64,000 bases of DNA from the NCBI RefSeq assembly GCF_000287675.1, contig NZ_ALJL01000023.1, positions 124,001-188,000 of the forward strand, read 5' to 3'. The notes beneath the pieces are model-generated. The model saw only the letters and a program-made list of their open reading frames with translations. It had not been told where the DNA came from and made no database searches. Of this stretch, positions 8,495 to 16,221 are shown piece by piece (within the stretch, counting starts at the first letter, position 1; each line of letters starts with the position of its first letter). Source of the DNA: Lachnoanaerobaculum sp. ICM7. GTDB taxonomy: Bacteria > Bacillota > Clostridia > Lachnospirales > Lachnospiraceae. The position numbers and the translations under genes are program-made.

Positions 8495-8537
8495 AGGGTG
8501 GTGTAGCTCAAAATGAGTCACACCACCCTAAGTTTTT
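8495..8537 (+). terminator. Strong terminator hairpin after tyrS
   Basis: Perfect 10-bp stem AGGGTGGTGT (8495-8504) / ACACCACCCT (8520-8529), partly extended inward, followed by AAGTTTTTA. It stops tyrS read-through. It lies 15 bp inside the putative left end of the outer insertion element, so it may be element-borne rather than native. Confidence 0.8.
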
Positions 8538-8563
8538 ACATAAAAAAATAATGTTTCAAAAAA

Positions 8564-8848
8564 TCATCTTAAATGATCATTTGCTTCATATATATAAACA
8601 AATATATATAGAGCAAGTAGAAGAAAAAAACTTGATATTTTCAAAAATAAACTATCAACAATTATTCCTATTATACATACTGCCATTGAAGCAGCTATTC
8701 CAAAAAAGTAGATAGATAGTAGTTTAGAAATCTTATTATAATTATAATATCCTGCTTTCATATTTGCCAAGGCTCTGGATATATTATTATCTTTGCAAAA
8801 TAAAAAATATAAGCCTAATACAAATGAAATTATTATACATTTAAACAT
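8564..8848 (-). CDS. Small membrane protein, unknown
   Basis: 94-aa very hydrophobic protein with about three predicted helices (residues 1-17, 42-62 and 65-86), separated by a short polar stretch NISRALANMKAGYYNYNKI. No family recognised. No clear Shine-Dalgarno before the ATG at 8848; translation may depend on the small upstream frame that overlaps it by 16 bp. It lies inside the island in DNA with no obvious transposase similarity, so it may be cargo. A consensus promoter at 9018-9046 points toward it. Confidence 0.45.
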   Translation of the reverse strand: MFKCIIISFVLGLYFLFCKDNNISRALANMKAGYYNYNKISKLLSIYFFGIAASMAVCIIGIIVDSLFLKISSFFLLLALYIFVYIYEANDHLR

Positions 8849-8949
8849 TTATGACCAACCCACAACATCCCAAACACTATAAGAAAACATTTCATTGTGA
8901 AACCATACTGCCAGTGCTTGAATATACTTTGAATCTTTGTATTGTCCAT
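8833..8949 (-). CDS. Possible 38-aa small membrane peptide
   Basis: Short frame beginning MDNTKIQSIFKHWQYGFT and ending in a hydrophobic stretch (FLIVFGMLWVG). It overlaps the start of the 94-aa frame by 16 bp in a different reading frame. A good promoter lies about 70 bp upstream, but there is no strong ribosome site. It could be a real leader peptide, or the front of a frameshifted gene whose remainder is the 94-aa frame. Confidence 0.3.
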   Translation of the reverse strand: MDNTKIQSIFKHWQYGFTMKCFLIVFGMLWVGHKCLNV

Positions 8950-9017
8950 TATTTCACAATTATTTACATCTTCTATACAAAGGACTTTCTATTCCGTTCT
9001 TAAATATTTATATTATA

Positions 9018-9046
9018 ACTATATACATGAATGTTTTTTATGTCAA
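9018..9046 (-). promoter_or_regulatory. Promoter reading toward 8949
   Basis: Minus strand: -35 TTGACA (9041-9046), 17-bp spacer, -10 TATAGT (9018-9023). It is near-consensus and aimed at the two small frames of the left part of the island. Confidence 0.6.
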
Positions 9047-9261
9047 TCTAATTCCATTTTTTTAATATAATTTTAAAAAATTGATTTTTTTAAATTTGTT
9101 TAAACCTCATCTTCCCGGGTCTTTGACAGTTTGTTTGCCTAAATAAGCATAAAAAAAGTCCTGTAACCCGCATATAGCCTACACTTCTCACTTGAAATTT
9201 TTGTCAAAATATTCGTTTTAATATATAGTATTTTCTAGTATAATAAGGTGTGGAGTTATCT

Positions 9262-10157
9262 ATGAAAGTTACTACATCAAAATCAAAAAATGCAGAGTCC
9301 TTCTACATTTCCAAAAACTTTATAAATGACAAAGGGGTTAGCACCTCTGTAAATGTACGCAAACTTGGCTTACATAAAGTTTGCAGAAAGATAAGGGATA
9401 AGTATAACTTCAAGTTTGATATCAACTCGATATTATCCGATTTGATTTACTCAAGAATACTCGAACCTTCCGGTAAACGCTCAAGTTACTCTTGTTCTAT
9501 GGGATTTTTAGAGCCACCATCTTACCAATTACATGATGTATATCACTCTTTAAATGTACTCGGTAAAGAATGTGACCTTATACAATCTGAAACTTATAGA
9601 AATAGTCATTTAGTAGGTAAGCGCAATGATAAACTTCTTTTTTATGATTGTACTAACTATTATTTTGAGATTGAGGATGAAGATGGCATTAAGAGATATG
9701 GCAAAAGCAAAGAACATAGACCAAACCCTATAATACAAATGAACAAACCTCTATTAAACCACTTGAAGAAAAAATTTTAAAAGAGTTTGATTGTCAAAAG
9801 TTTATTTACTGTAGTGATGCCGGACTTGGTTTGGAAAAAATAAGAAAGCACAATCATATGGGTGAAAGAGCTAAGTTAATGCTTGAAAGAGGCAGTACCA
9901 AAAAAGAAAGAAGAAATCCTAATGATCCGGCCAGGTTTCTTGGCAGTATTGTGGTAACTGACGATGGTGAAACAGCAAATGTATATAACTATCTTAATAC
10001 AGAAAAAATAGATGAGGAAGCCAAGTATGATGGTATGTATGCCGTCTCAACAGACCTACTTGACGATAATGTAAGTGAAATACTAAGTATAAGTGAAAAG
10101 CGTTGGCAAATAGAAGAATGCTTTAGAATTATGAAAACCGAGTTTGAAGCAAGACCT
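9262..10157 (+). pseudogene. IS1634-type transposase, N-terminal and central part (frameshifted, deleted)
   Basis: Remnant of a DDE transposase. Frame one runs from the ATG at 9262 to about 9738 and contains LLFYDCTNYYFE (first catalytic Asp) and the family-typical KEHRPNPIIQM. About 20 expected codons are then missing and the frame changes. It resumes as NEQTSIKPLEEKILKEF and FIYCSDAGLG (second Asp), lacks a further internal block after HNHMGERA, and reads on to RWQIEECFRIMKTEFEARP, which holds the catalytic Glu. Homology stops at 10157. The rest of the gene is at 12909-13199. Two or more internal deletions mean it cannot be active. Confidence 0.8.
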
Positions 10158-10264
10158 GGTTGGAAACATTTTTATTTGAATAAGTTTCAATATCCGCTTA
10201 AAATCAATGTTTTCCCACGTTTTCAGAAAGAAATATTTCATCTAATTTGAGTAACTTTCAATTG

Positions 10265-10331
10265 AATGGTGTGAATTTTACCTTAAAAATACACGAATTG
10301 AGCTAGAATTTACTAAAAAGTTCACACCATT
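10265..10331. repeat. 11-bp perfect inverted repeat
   Basis: AATGGTGTGAA (10265-10275) and TTCACACCATT (10321-10331), 45 bp apart, just inside the left edge of the segment inserted in the IS1634 transposase. No T-tract follows, so it is not a standard terminator. It may be a transposon end or a regulatory palindrome; undetermined. Confidence 0.5.
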
Positions 10332-10410
10332 TAAATTGTTATTGTTTTGTACATGATAAATTGCAAGAATAAGTGCAACACCGTTTTTTCTCTGATTAAG
10401 TGAGTATCTA

Positions 10411-10515
10411 TCAAGCTGTTTGATTTAACTCAAACAGCTTTTTTGCGGACTGATAGCCATGAATTTGTCTGAGCCTTTCATTGATATCCTTTTTATAGTC
10501 TTCTAAAAGTGTCGG
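10411..10515 (-). pseudogene. C-terminal protein fragment, possibly transposase debris
   Basis: A minus-strand open stretch ends ...DYKKDINERLRQIHGY then QSAKKLFELNQTA and stops at 10411. The basic, helical composition resembles the tail of a DNA-binding or transposase protein, but I cannot name the family. No start codon; upstream codons contain stops. The rest of 10258-10821 shows only this fragment, two palindromes and AT-rich DNA without an intact gene. Confidence 0.25.
10413..10446 (+). terminator. Perfect-stem terminator inside the island
   Basis: AAGCTGTTTGA (10413-10423) / TCAAACAGCTT (10430-10440), 11 bp, with a 6-nt loop and a TTTT run directly after on the plus strand. It overlaps the end of the minus-strand fragment, so it may also be fortuitous. 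Confidence 0.55.
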
Positions 10516-10821
10516 ATTTAGTTCTTACAAACTAAAACAATGTCTCTGGTATTCATACTGTCTAATGCCCCTACTATCTTTGTTCATCTTGATAGAAAAA
10601 ACAAAGTAATGGTCACGACCGTCTAAAGATTTGCTTTTGTTTAGTTTAAAATAGTTTTTCAAACTTTAAAACATACTTATCTTCTTCAGTAAACAAAAAC
10701 ACCCCTATACCAAGCTTGTAGCTAGTGCAATTCAAGCCAATAAGCATAGAGATGTAAAACTATTACGCATTAAAACATGATTAGTTATTAAAGAATAACC
10801 ATTGTGTACGAAATGTCTCAA

Positions 10822-11304
10822 TTAGTTTTCGCTAGTAAATATCATTTCCAACAAACTCCCTCTCAATTCCTCATCCTGATGATGCAAGATATTCATTAAC
10901 TCATGAGAATTTTTCGCATTGATGAATTGATTTAACAATCTATCTTTTAATTCATTCGGTACTTCGACATCGTGTACACCCTTTACCTTCGGAAGTTCCC
11001 GACTAACTAATGGGGATTTGTTTAAGCTTCGTTGGAGTTTCTCCTTCGCCAAATATTGGTCAAAGTTGCTGGATTCTCTCGCAAGCCTGCTTTCTTCTAT
11101 ATTCTTTAGAATCTGCTCTCGGTTATACTTCGGTACTCCGACATCTACTTTCACCTTATTGAGACTAAACTTGCTAGTTGCTGAAGAAGCTGTATACCCT
11201 CCTATCAGGTTCCCTAAAAAGTTTGCGGTTTGAGCGTCTTCTTCGCTTCCACCTAGAAACTTGGTCCCATGATAGGCAAACTGACCAGCTGTATAGAGAT
11301 TCAT
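10822..11304 (-). CDS. Orphan polymorphic-toxin C-terminal cassette
   Basis: 160-aa frame. The first 40 residues (MNLYTAGQFAYHGTKFLGG, then DAQTANFLGNLIGGY) look like the shared pre-toxin region of secreted polymorphic toxins of the Rhs/WapA/LXG kind. The remaining 120 residues are a helical, charged domain that I do not recognise and would be the variable tip. There is no signal or delivery domain, so it fits a displaced orphan toxin module that is swapped into a full-length gene by recombination through the conserved part. An AGGAG lies only 2 nt before the ATG and the frame is open further upstream, so independent expression is doubtful. No immunity gene follows it. Confidence 0.5.
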   Translation of the reverse strand: MNLYTAGQFAYHGTKFLGGSEEDAQTANFLGNLIGGYTASSATSKFSLNKVKVDVGVPKYNREQILKNIEESRLARESSNFDQYLAKEKLQRSLNKSPLVSRELPKVKGVHDVEVPNELKDRLLNQFINAKNSHELMNILHHQDEELRGSLLEMIFTSEN

Positions 11305-11325
11305 TTCTCCTAGAATACAACATAA

Positions 11326-11559
11326 TTATACAAAGTCTAGTTGAATAGTTTGATTGCTCTCCATTTTTTTAGCTGTATTAATAATATTTTCTATTTCTCT
11401 TTGAGTTATCGGAAGATTCTCATGAGGGGGCTCCCATTGTGTCATACTATCTTTATAAACAACAAATTTTTTATTGATCAGCAATTCTCCTTGTGCTTTT
11501 AAGAGAAAACCATTCTCTAAATCAAAAGTAATTGTTGATCTTGTTCCTGTAATTTTCAT
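11326..11559 (-). CDS. Probable immunity protein, Imm74-like
   Basis: 77-aa small acidic alpha/beta protein, intact. It starts MKITGTRSTITFDLENG and carries GELLINKKFVVYKDSMTQWEPP, which resembles the Imm74 family (PF15603) as I remember it (a conserved W-E-P-P patch after a beta sheet). It begins 2 bp after the stop of a toxin-domain remnant, exactly where an immunity gene sits in polymorphic-toxin loci. The toxin is frameshifted but the immunity frame is open, as expected if immunity is retained against kin. Family name is from memory, not a search. Confidence 0.5.
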   Translation of the reverse strand: MKITGTRSTITFDLENGFLLKAQGELLINKKFVVYKDSMTQWEPPHENLPITQREIENIINTAKKMESNQTIQLDFV

Positions 11560-11561
11560 TT

Positions 11562-12010
11562 CTACCTCTCGAATATAATTTTTTCTACCCCTGTTTTAGG
11601 ATCTATTGTTGTAATCTTAGTAACATTTGGATTGGCCTTCAATCTTGGTAGTTCGATGTTTTCCCAAATATTTCCTGGTCGTAGTTCGCTACCAACTACA
11701 GCTCTTATTTCACCAGATACTTGCGCTGCGTATACATTCGAAGCTTCCTCCCAAGCTGTTACACTTGAAGGAGTATTAAAATCCCATTCAGGCATTACAA
11801 TATTCGTATCATCAATCGTAGATCTAATGTAACTCCTCCTTTATTTTTTGCTATTTTTTTCGCAACATCCATGCCTCCAATGCCATCTGTTCGTCCTGAC
11901 CAGAAAAAAGCCGTATCTGGATCAGTTTTCAATCTACCTCTTATTAACTCAACATCAAAGTCAGTTTGAGTAAAATCTATTTTTGAATATCGATTTGAAA
12001 AAACAGAATT
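11562..12010 (-). pseudogene. Toxin C-terminal domain, frameshifted
   Basis: Remnant of a secreted toxin tip of about 150 aa. Upstream part (about 12010-11821): FFWSGRTDGIGGMDVAKKIA then NKGGVTL. A one-base deletion near 11821 changes frame. The rest reads STIDDTNIVMPEWDF ... AWEEASNVYAAQVSGEIRAV then LRPGNIWENIELPRLKAN. I recall this F-W-S-G-R-T / M-P-x-W-D / R-P-G-x-x-W-E-N pattern from C-terminal domains of large secreted proteins in Firmicutes, but not an activity. The 5' side is cut by a stop at about 12025 and has no start, so the delivery part is missing. The downstream half is open from an ATG at 11795. Confidence 0.6.
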
Positions 12011-12064
12011 ATAACTATAAAAATATACTTACTTTATTTTATCATAATTCTTAGCTAATTAAAA

Positions 12065-12111
12065 TTAAACAAAAAGGATTTAGTCTTATAAAGCATTCAA
12101 CTAAATCCTTT
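12065..12111 (-). terminator. Terminator after the 12173-12796 pseudogene
   Basis: 12-bp stem AAAGGATTTAGT (12073-12084) / ACTAAATCCTTT (12100-12111); on the minus strand it runs into TTTTTGTTTAATTTT. It isolates the toxin/immunity remnants from the next gene. Confidence 0.7.
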
Positions 12112-12172
12112 GGTTTAATCATCTTATTCTTCGACCATTTGTTTACATAATGCACATTTCATTGTTTTACTC

Positions 12173-12796
12173 TTAATCCACAATTGTATAATCTTCGCTT
12201 TGCAGTAATTCCAAGACTTTTTTTACAAATTGCATTGACAGCAATCCTTCAATCTTAGAGCCATGGGTTTTGAAATTTTCGTCGATTTCTTGAATTTCTA
12301 ATTCTGTATTGCTTTCGGCAATTTTCTCAGAAACGGGTGAATGAAAACTATATTCCCCAATTTCGCAATATAAGAAATATAGATATTTTTTTGTTCCTAG
12401 ATGATAATCAAAAAACTCGATCTCCATATCTTTATCGTAATCATAGTAACTATTTTTCCAAAAAATATCATTAGTTTTTTCTTTCAACAATTTCTCATAG
12501 TTTTTTTCATAACTATATACTCTTTTTTTCTTTTCGCCAATGAATTGTTTGTGGATCAGATTCGGGGTAAATACTTTCAAAAATTCTTCTTTTAGTTGAT
12601 AGTATTTCCCCATTTCCTCTTCCGCTTTTTCAATATTACTCTCCAAATGCTGATGGGACCTTCCATTTTTGTATTCTTTAATTTTATCACGATAATTTTT
12701 AGCTCATTTATTCACATAATATACACATTCTGCAATAATTTCATTGGTAATTTTTTTCTCATTGATCAAATCATTATACAGCTTTGGAGTTTTCAT
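12173..12796 (-). pseudogene. Unknown acidic protein with an in-frame stop (immunity-like context)
   Basis: An open frame from an ATG at 12796 (Shine-Dalgarno GAAAGGGAT) would encode 207 residues beginning MKTPKLYNDLINEKK, but codon 31 is TGA (12704-12706). The frame then continues without break to 12173: AKNYRDKIKEYK, then MGKYYQLKEEFLKVF. It is Lys/Glu/Tyr-rich, with no membrane segment. I do not recognise the family; immunity genes of polymorphic-toxin islands often look like this. After its stop there is a 12-codon frame, MKCALCKQMVEE, with a C-x-x-C, which may be the cut-off front of another gene. An internal restart at 12646 could still give a 157-aa product. Confidence 0.55.
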
Positions 12797-12863
12797 TTCA
12801 TTATCCCTTTCGAACTTTCTCTTACTATCAGATATTTAAAAAATAATTCACTTGTTTTATTGT

Positions 12864-12899
12864 AACGTCTAGTTATCGTTTTTTCAATAACTAGACGTT
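12864..12899. repeat. 13-bp perfect palindrome at the right edge of the toxin segment
   Basis: AACGTCTAGTTAT (12864-12876) and ATAACTAGACGTT (12887-12899) with a 10-nt loop. T-rich DNA follows on the plus strand, so it could be a terminator. It ends about 10 bp from where the IS1634 transposase homology resumes, so it may also mark a recombination edge. Confidence 0.6.
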
Positions 12900-12908
12900 T
12901 CAATTTTA

Positions 12909-13199
12909 TTTTTACAAAGAACTGATAGAATTACGTATCACTTCTTAACCTGCTTTTTAGCCTTGATTATTTACAGATATCTTGAAAAATTTTTAGAACA
13001 CAAGTATACATGCGAATAAATTCTAAAGACCTTAAAAGATTTTAATTTTGCATATATAAAAGAGCAAGGTTTCATACCTCTATATAAACGAACAGAGCTC
13101 ACAGATAAACTGCATGAGATTTGTCATTTTAATACAGATTTTGAATTTATAACAAAAAGTCAAATGAGGACAATACAAAAACAAAGTAAAGGAAAATAA
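12909..13199 (+). pseudogene. IS1634-type transposase, C-terminal fragment
   Basis: Continuation of the split transposase: FLQRTDRITYHFLTCFLALI, then IYRYLEKFLEHKYTCE. An in-frame TAA follows (probably CAA to TAA), then ILKTLKDFNFAYIKEQGF ... FITKSQMRTIQKQSKGK to the natural stop at 13197-13199. The fragment joins logically to EFEARP at 10157. The nonsense codon shows decay after or besides the split. Confidence 0.75.
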
Positions 13200-13234
13200 A
13201 ATACTATTTTTTAAGTTTTGAAACTGTCAAAGAC

Positions 13235-13741
13235 AGGATTATCATACGAAAACGATATTTTCAATACTTACAAGGTAAATTTATATTTAGTTTCCATGAA
13301 TTGAGCTTACCCGATGACGATCCGGTCTATACCCTAAAAAAAGTTATGGAGGATTTAGATTTTTCCGGACTGTTAGCCAATTGTTCGGACAAGGGAAGAA
13401 CAGGGTACAACCGGGTCATGATGTGTGCAGTTATTACTTATACAAATATGCGAGGAATACGCTCTATTGATCGTATTGTGGATTTATGTGAAAGAGATAT
13501 TGCTTTTATATGGCTTACACAAGGGAGAAAGCCTAAAAGAGATGCTTTTTATGAATTTAAAAGTAAGAAACTTACTTCAGATATCCTAGATGACTTAAAC
13601 TATCAGTTTATGAGACGATTACAAAAAGAATGGCGTGGAAGCATTAATTGTCATCTTGCAGGTCTTCCGGATTCTATTGGCAACCTTTATGCGAATGAAG
13701 GAAGATCATCGTTTTCTCCATGTAAAACTAAAAAAATTTGA
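13235..13741 (+). pseudogene. IS1182-type transposase remnant
   Basis: Frame open from the edge of the IS1634 element: RKRYFQYLQGKFIFSFHELS, then LPDDDPVYTLKKVMEDLDFS, GRTGYNRVMMCAVITY, IRSIDRIVDLCERDIAFIWL. This is the N-terminal DUF772-like region of IS1182-family transposases. After about residue 130 the expected catalytic core is missing; the downstream sequence (13640-13800) is scrambled and frameshifted. Its own start codon was lost or separated by the IS1634 insertion. A TTG at 13301 is the only in-frame start-like codon. Confidence 0.7.
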
Positions 13742-13874
13742 AGGCAAACCACAGGAGAAAACCGCATAAGAAAAAATTTAAAGACAAAATTTCAGCCAAG
13801 GGGGGTATGCCCAAAAATAGACAGTATTATAGAAAAACAAAATTACTTATTTCCCGACAGTCCCTTTTTGCATT

Positions 13875-13904
13875 AAAAAAGCTGCCGCATTTTAGTGCAA
13901 CAGC
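13875..13904 (-). terminator. nrdD terminator
   Basis: Minus-strand stem GCTGTTGCA / TGCGGCAGC (two G-T pairs), loop CTAAAA, then TTTTTT. Plus-strand arms at 13881-13889 and 13896-13904. It begins 10 bp past the right end of the island, so the insertion just missed it. Confidence 0.8.
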
Positions 13905-13924
13905 CTTTAACTTTATATTTATTT

Positions 13925-16093
13925 TTACAGATGCAGTACTCTGTCCGCAATCTCTTGAGTTCTTCCCTGGTTCCAGAACTGTGTTCCTATATAACCGCAG
14001 GTTCTTCTTGCCACATTGAGCTTATTCTGATCCGTATTTCCACATTTAGGACATTTCCATACAAGCTTACCCGCATCTTTAACGATCTTTATCTCTCCGT
14101 CAAATCCGCATTCCTGACAATAGTCTGACTTCGTATTCAGCTCAGCATACATTATATTGTCATAGATAAATCCAAGCAAACTCATTACCGCCTCAAGGTT
14201 ATCCTGCATATTCGGAACCTCTACATAACTGATGGCACCGCCCGGTGAAAGTTTTTGGAATTCACTCTCAAACTTAAGCTTTGTAAATGCGTCAATATCC
14301 TCAGATACATGTACATGATAGCTGTTTGTAATATAGTTTTTATCTGTGATACCTTCTATAATACCGAATCTCTTTTGAAGTGCCTTGGCAAATTTGTATG
14401 TAGTAGACTCAAGCGGTGTACCATATGGTGAATAATCAATATTCTCCGCCTGCTTCCATTCATTACATTTATCATTCATCTTCTGCATTACACTGAGTGC
14501 AAAAGGTTTTGCCACATCATCTGTATGGCTCTTTCCGGTCATATACTTTACGCACTCATAAAGTCCGGCATATCCAAGACTTATGGTTGAATATCCCCCA
14601 TACAAAAGCTTGTCTATAGGCTCACCCTTCTTTAATCTTGAAAGGGCTCCATGCTGCCAAAGTATAGGTGCAACATCTGAAGGTGTTCCCTTTAATCTCT
14701 CATGTCTTGCTTTGAGTGCACGATGGCAAAGTTCAAGTCTTTCCTCGAAGATATTCCAAAACTTTGTAGTATCTCCGCCTGATGAAAGTGCCACATCCAC
14801 AAGATTTATAGTTACAACACCCTGATTAAATCTACCGTAATATTTAGGATTACCGTTCTCATCCACATAAGGCGTTAAGAAGCTTCTGCATCCCATAGGT
14901 GTGTAGCAATTTCCGTTACCGTTTTTATCCACCTTATACTCAAACATCTTTTTCTCTGAAACATAGTCAGGTACAAGTCTCTTTGCGGTACATTTTGCAG
15001 CAAGCTTTGTAAGATGATAATACCTGGTTCCCGGGCGAATATTGTCCTCTTCCAGAACATATATAAGCTTTGGGAATGCAGGTGTTACCCATACACCATC
15101 CTCATTCTTCACACCCTGATATCTCTGTCTTATCATTTCTTCAATGATAAGTGCAAGATCTTCTTTTTCTCTTTCATTCTTTGCTTCATTTAAATACATA
15201 AATACTGTAATAAACGGAGCCTGACCGTTTGTAGTCATCAAAGTCACTACCTGATACTGTATAGTCTGTACACCCTTTGTGATTTCTCTGCGAAGTCTTT
15301 TTTCAATTATCTCTTCTTTTCTTTCCTTTGAGACATTCAAACCATACATCTCGGATTCCACTTCGTCACGTATTTTTTGTCTGCTTATATCTACAAAAGG
15401 CGCAAGATGTGTCAGCGAAATACTCTGTCCGCCATACTGGCTTGAAGCAACCTGTGCAATTATCTGTGTTGCAATATTGCAGGCTGTTGAAAAACTATGC
15501 GGCTTCTCAATAAATGTGCCTGATATCACAGTTCCGTTTTGAAGCATATCCTCAAGATTTACGAGATCACAGTTGTGCATATGCTGTGCAAAATAATCCG
15601 CATCATGGAAGTGAAGAATACCTGTCTTATGAGCTTCCACTATCTCAGGATCAAGAAGTATTCTTTCTGTGAGATCCTTTGAAACCTCTCCCGCCATATA
15701 ATCTCTTTGCACTGAGGCAACAGTAGGATTCTTATTTGAGTTCTCCTGCTTTACTTCCTCATTGTCACATTCTATAAGCGCCAATATCTTATCATCTGTT
15801 GTATTTTGTTTTCTCTTTATACTCTGAACATATCTGTATGTAATATATCTTCTGGCTACCTCATAAGCATTCTCTCTCATGATGCCGTCCTCTACCATAT
15901 CCTGTATTTCTTCCACGCTCATCGCACGGTTCATACTCATGCACTGATTCTCTACAGTATTGGCAATACGGTCAACCTGAGCTTTCTTTAATTTATCATC
16001 TTCACCTACTACGGCATTTGCTTTATAGATTGCAGAAATAATCTTTGAAATATCAAAATCAACTTCAGCGCCGCTTCTTTTAATGATCCTCAT
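13925..16093 (-). CDS. nrdD: Anaerobic ribonucleoside-triphosphate reductase NrdD
   Basis: Class III ribonucleotide reductase (722 aa): makes dNTPs from NTPs under anaerobiosis using a glycyl radical generated by NrdG. It opens with an ATP-cone (MRIIKRSGAEVDFDISKII, about residues 1-90). The catalytic barrel follows, with the cysteine region NGNCYTPMGCRSFLTPY. The C-terminal zinc site has CQECGF and CPKCG, and the glycyl-radical loop is RRTCGYIG, about 20 residues from the end. All key elements are intact. Single gene; its promoter contains NrdR boxes (16198-16243). nrdG is not adjacent but sits in the aroF operon at 5393-5941. Confidence 0.97.
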   Translation of the reverse strand: MRIIKRSGAEVDFDISKIISAIYKANAVVGEDDKLKKAQVDRIANTVENQCMSMNRAMSVEEIQDMVEDGIMRENAYEVARRYITYRYVQSIKRKQNTTDDKILALIECDNEEVKQENSNKNPTVASVQRDYMAGEVSKDLTERILLDPEIVEAHKTGILHFHDADYFAQHMHNCDLVNLEDMLQNGTVISGTFIEKPHSFSTACNIATQIIAQVASSQYGGQSISLTHLAPFVDISRQKIRDEVESEMYGLNVSKERKEEIIEKRLRREITKGVQTIQYQVVTLMTTNGQAPFITVFMYLNEAKNEREKEDLALIIEEMIRQRYQGVKNEDGVWVTPAFPKLIYVLEEDNIRPGTRYYHLTKLAAKCTAKRLVPDYVSEKKMFEYKVDKNGNGNCYTPMGCRSFLTPYVDENGNPKYYGRFNQGVVTINLVDVALSSGGDTTKFWNIFEERLELCHRALKARHERLKGTPSDVAPILWQHGALSRLKKGEPIDKLLYGGYSTISLGYAGLYECVKYMTGKSHTDDVAKPFALSVMQKMNDKCNEWKQAENIDYSPYGTPLESTTYKFAKALQKRFGIIEGITDKNYITNSYHVHVSEDIDAFTKLKFESEFQKLSPGGAISYVEVPNMQDNLEAVMSLLGFIYDNIMYAELNTKSDYCQECGFDGEIKIVKDAGKLVWKCPKCGNTDQNKLNVARRTCGYIGTQFWNQGRTQEIADRVLHL

Positions 16094-16192
16094 GTCGGTA
16101 ACCTAACCTCTCTTTATTATTACATAATATCTGCTTATTGTCGCAGTTCTTATAAGTACCTTTTTAAGAGTATATAACTCTCTCGAATTCAT

Positions 16193-16221
16193 AGTATACA
16201 CAATATATTGTGCTTGGTCAA
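16193..16221 (-). promoter_or_regulatory. nrdD sigma-A promoter
   Basis: Minus strand -35 TTGACC (16216-16221), 17-bp spacer, -10 TATACT (16193-16198). The spacer is occupied by the first NrdR box, so repressor binding would block polymerase. Confidence 0.8.

Larger units (their letters stand above)
9119..13234 (+). mobile_element. IS1634-family insertion sequence, interrupted
   Basis: Perfect 14-bp terminal inverted repeats, GTCTTTGACAGTTT at 9119-9132 and AAACTGTCAAAGAC at 13221-13234. The transposase pieces just inside the two ends (from 9262, and ending at 13199) belong to one protein, read in the same direction. About 2.75 kb of unrelated DNA (about 10158-12908) separates them, so the element is split and inactive. 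Without that segment the footprint would be about 1.4 kb, shorter than usual for the family because of internal deletions. Confidence 0.75.
8465..13864. mobile_element. Nested, decayed insertion island between tyrS and nrdD
   Basis: Bounded by an imperfect inverted repeat, GGGGCTGTCGGGAAAT at 8465-8480 and its near-complement ATTTCCCGACAGTCCC at 13849-13864 (15 of 16 match). The right part (13235-13864) holds an IS1182-type transposase remnant, so the outer repeats are probably that element's ends. Inside lies an IS1634-type element (9119-13234), itself interrupted by toxin and immunity debris (about 10158-12908). Many frames are broken. The left part, 8481-9118, does not look like transposase and may be later cargo. 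I saw no clear target-site duplication. Confidence 0.6.

Noticed and set aside
10413-10446. Hairpin as an attachment site
   Set aside because: Stem plus T-run is fully explained as a terminator, and no integrase gene is present.
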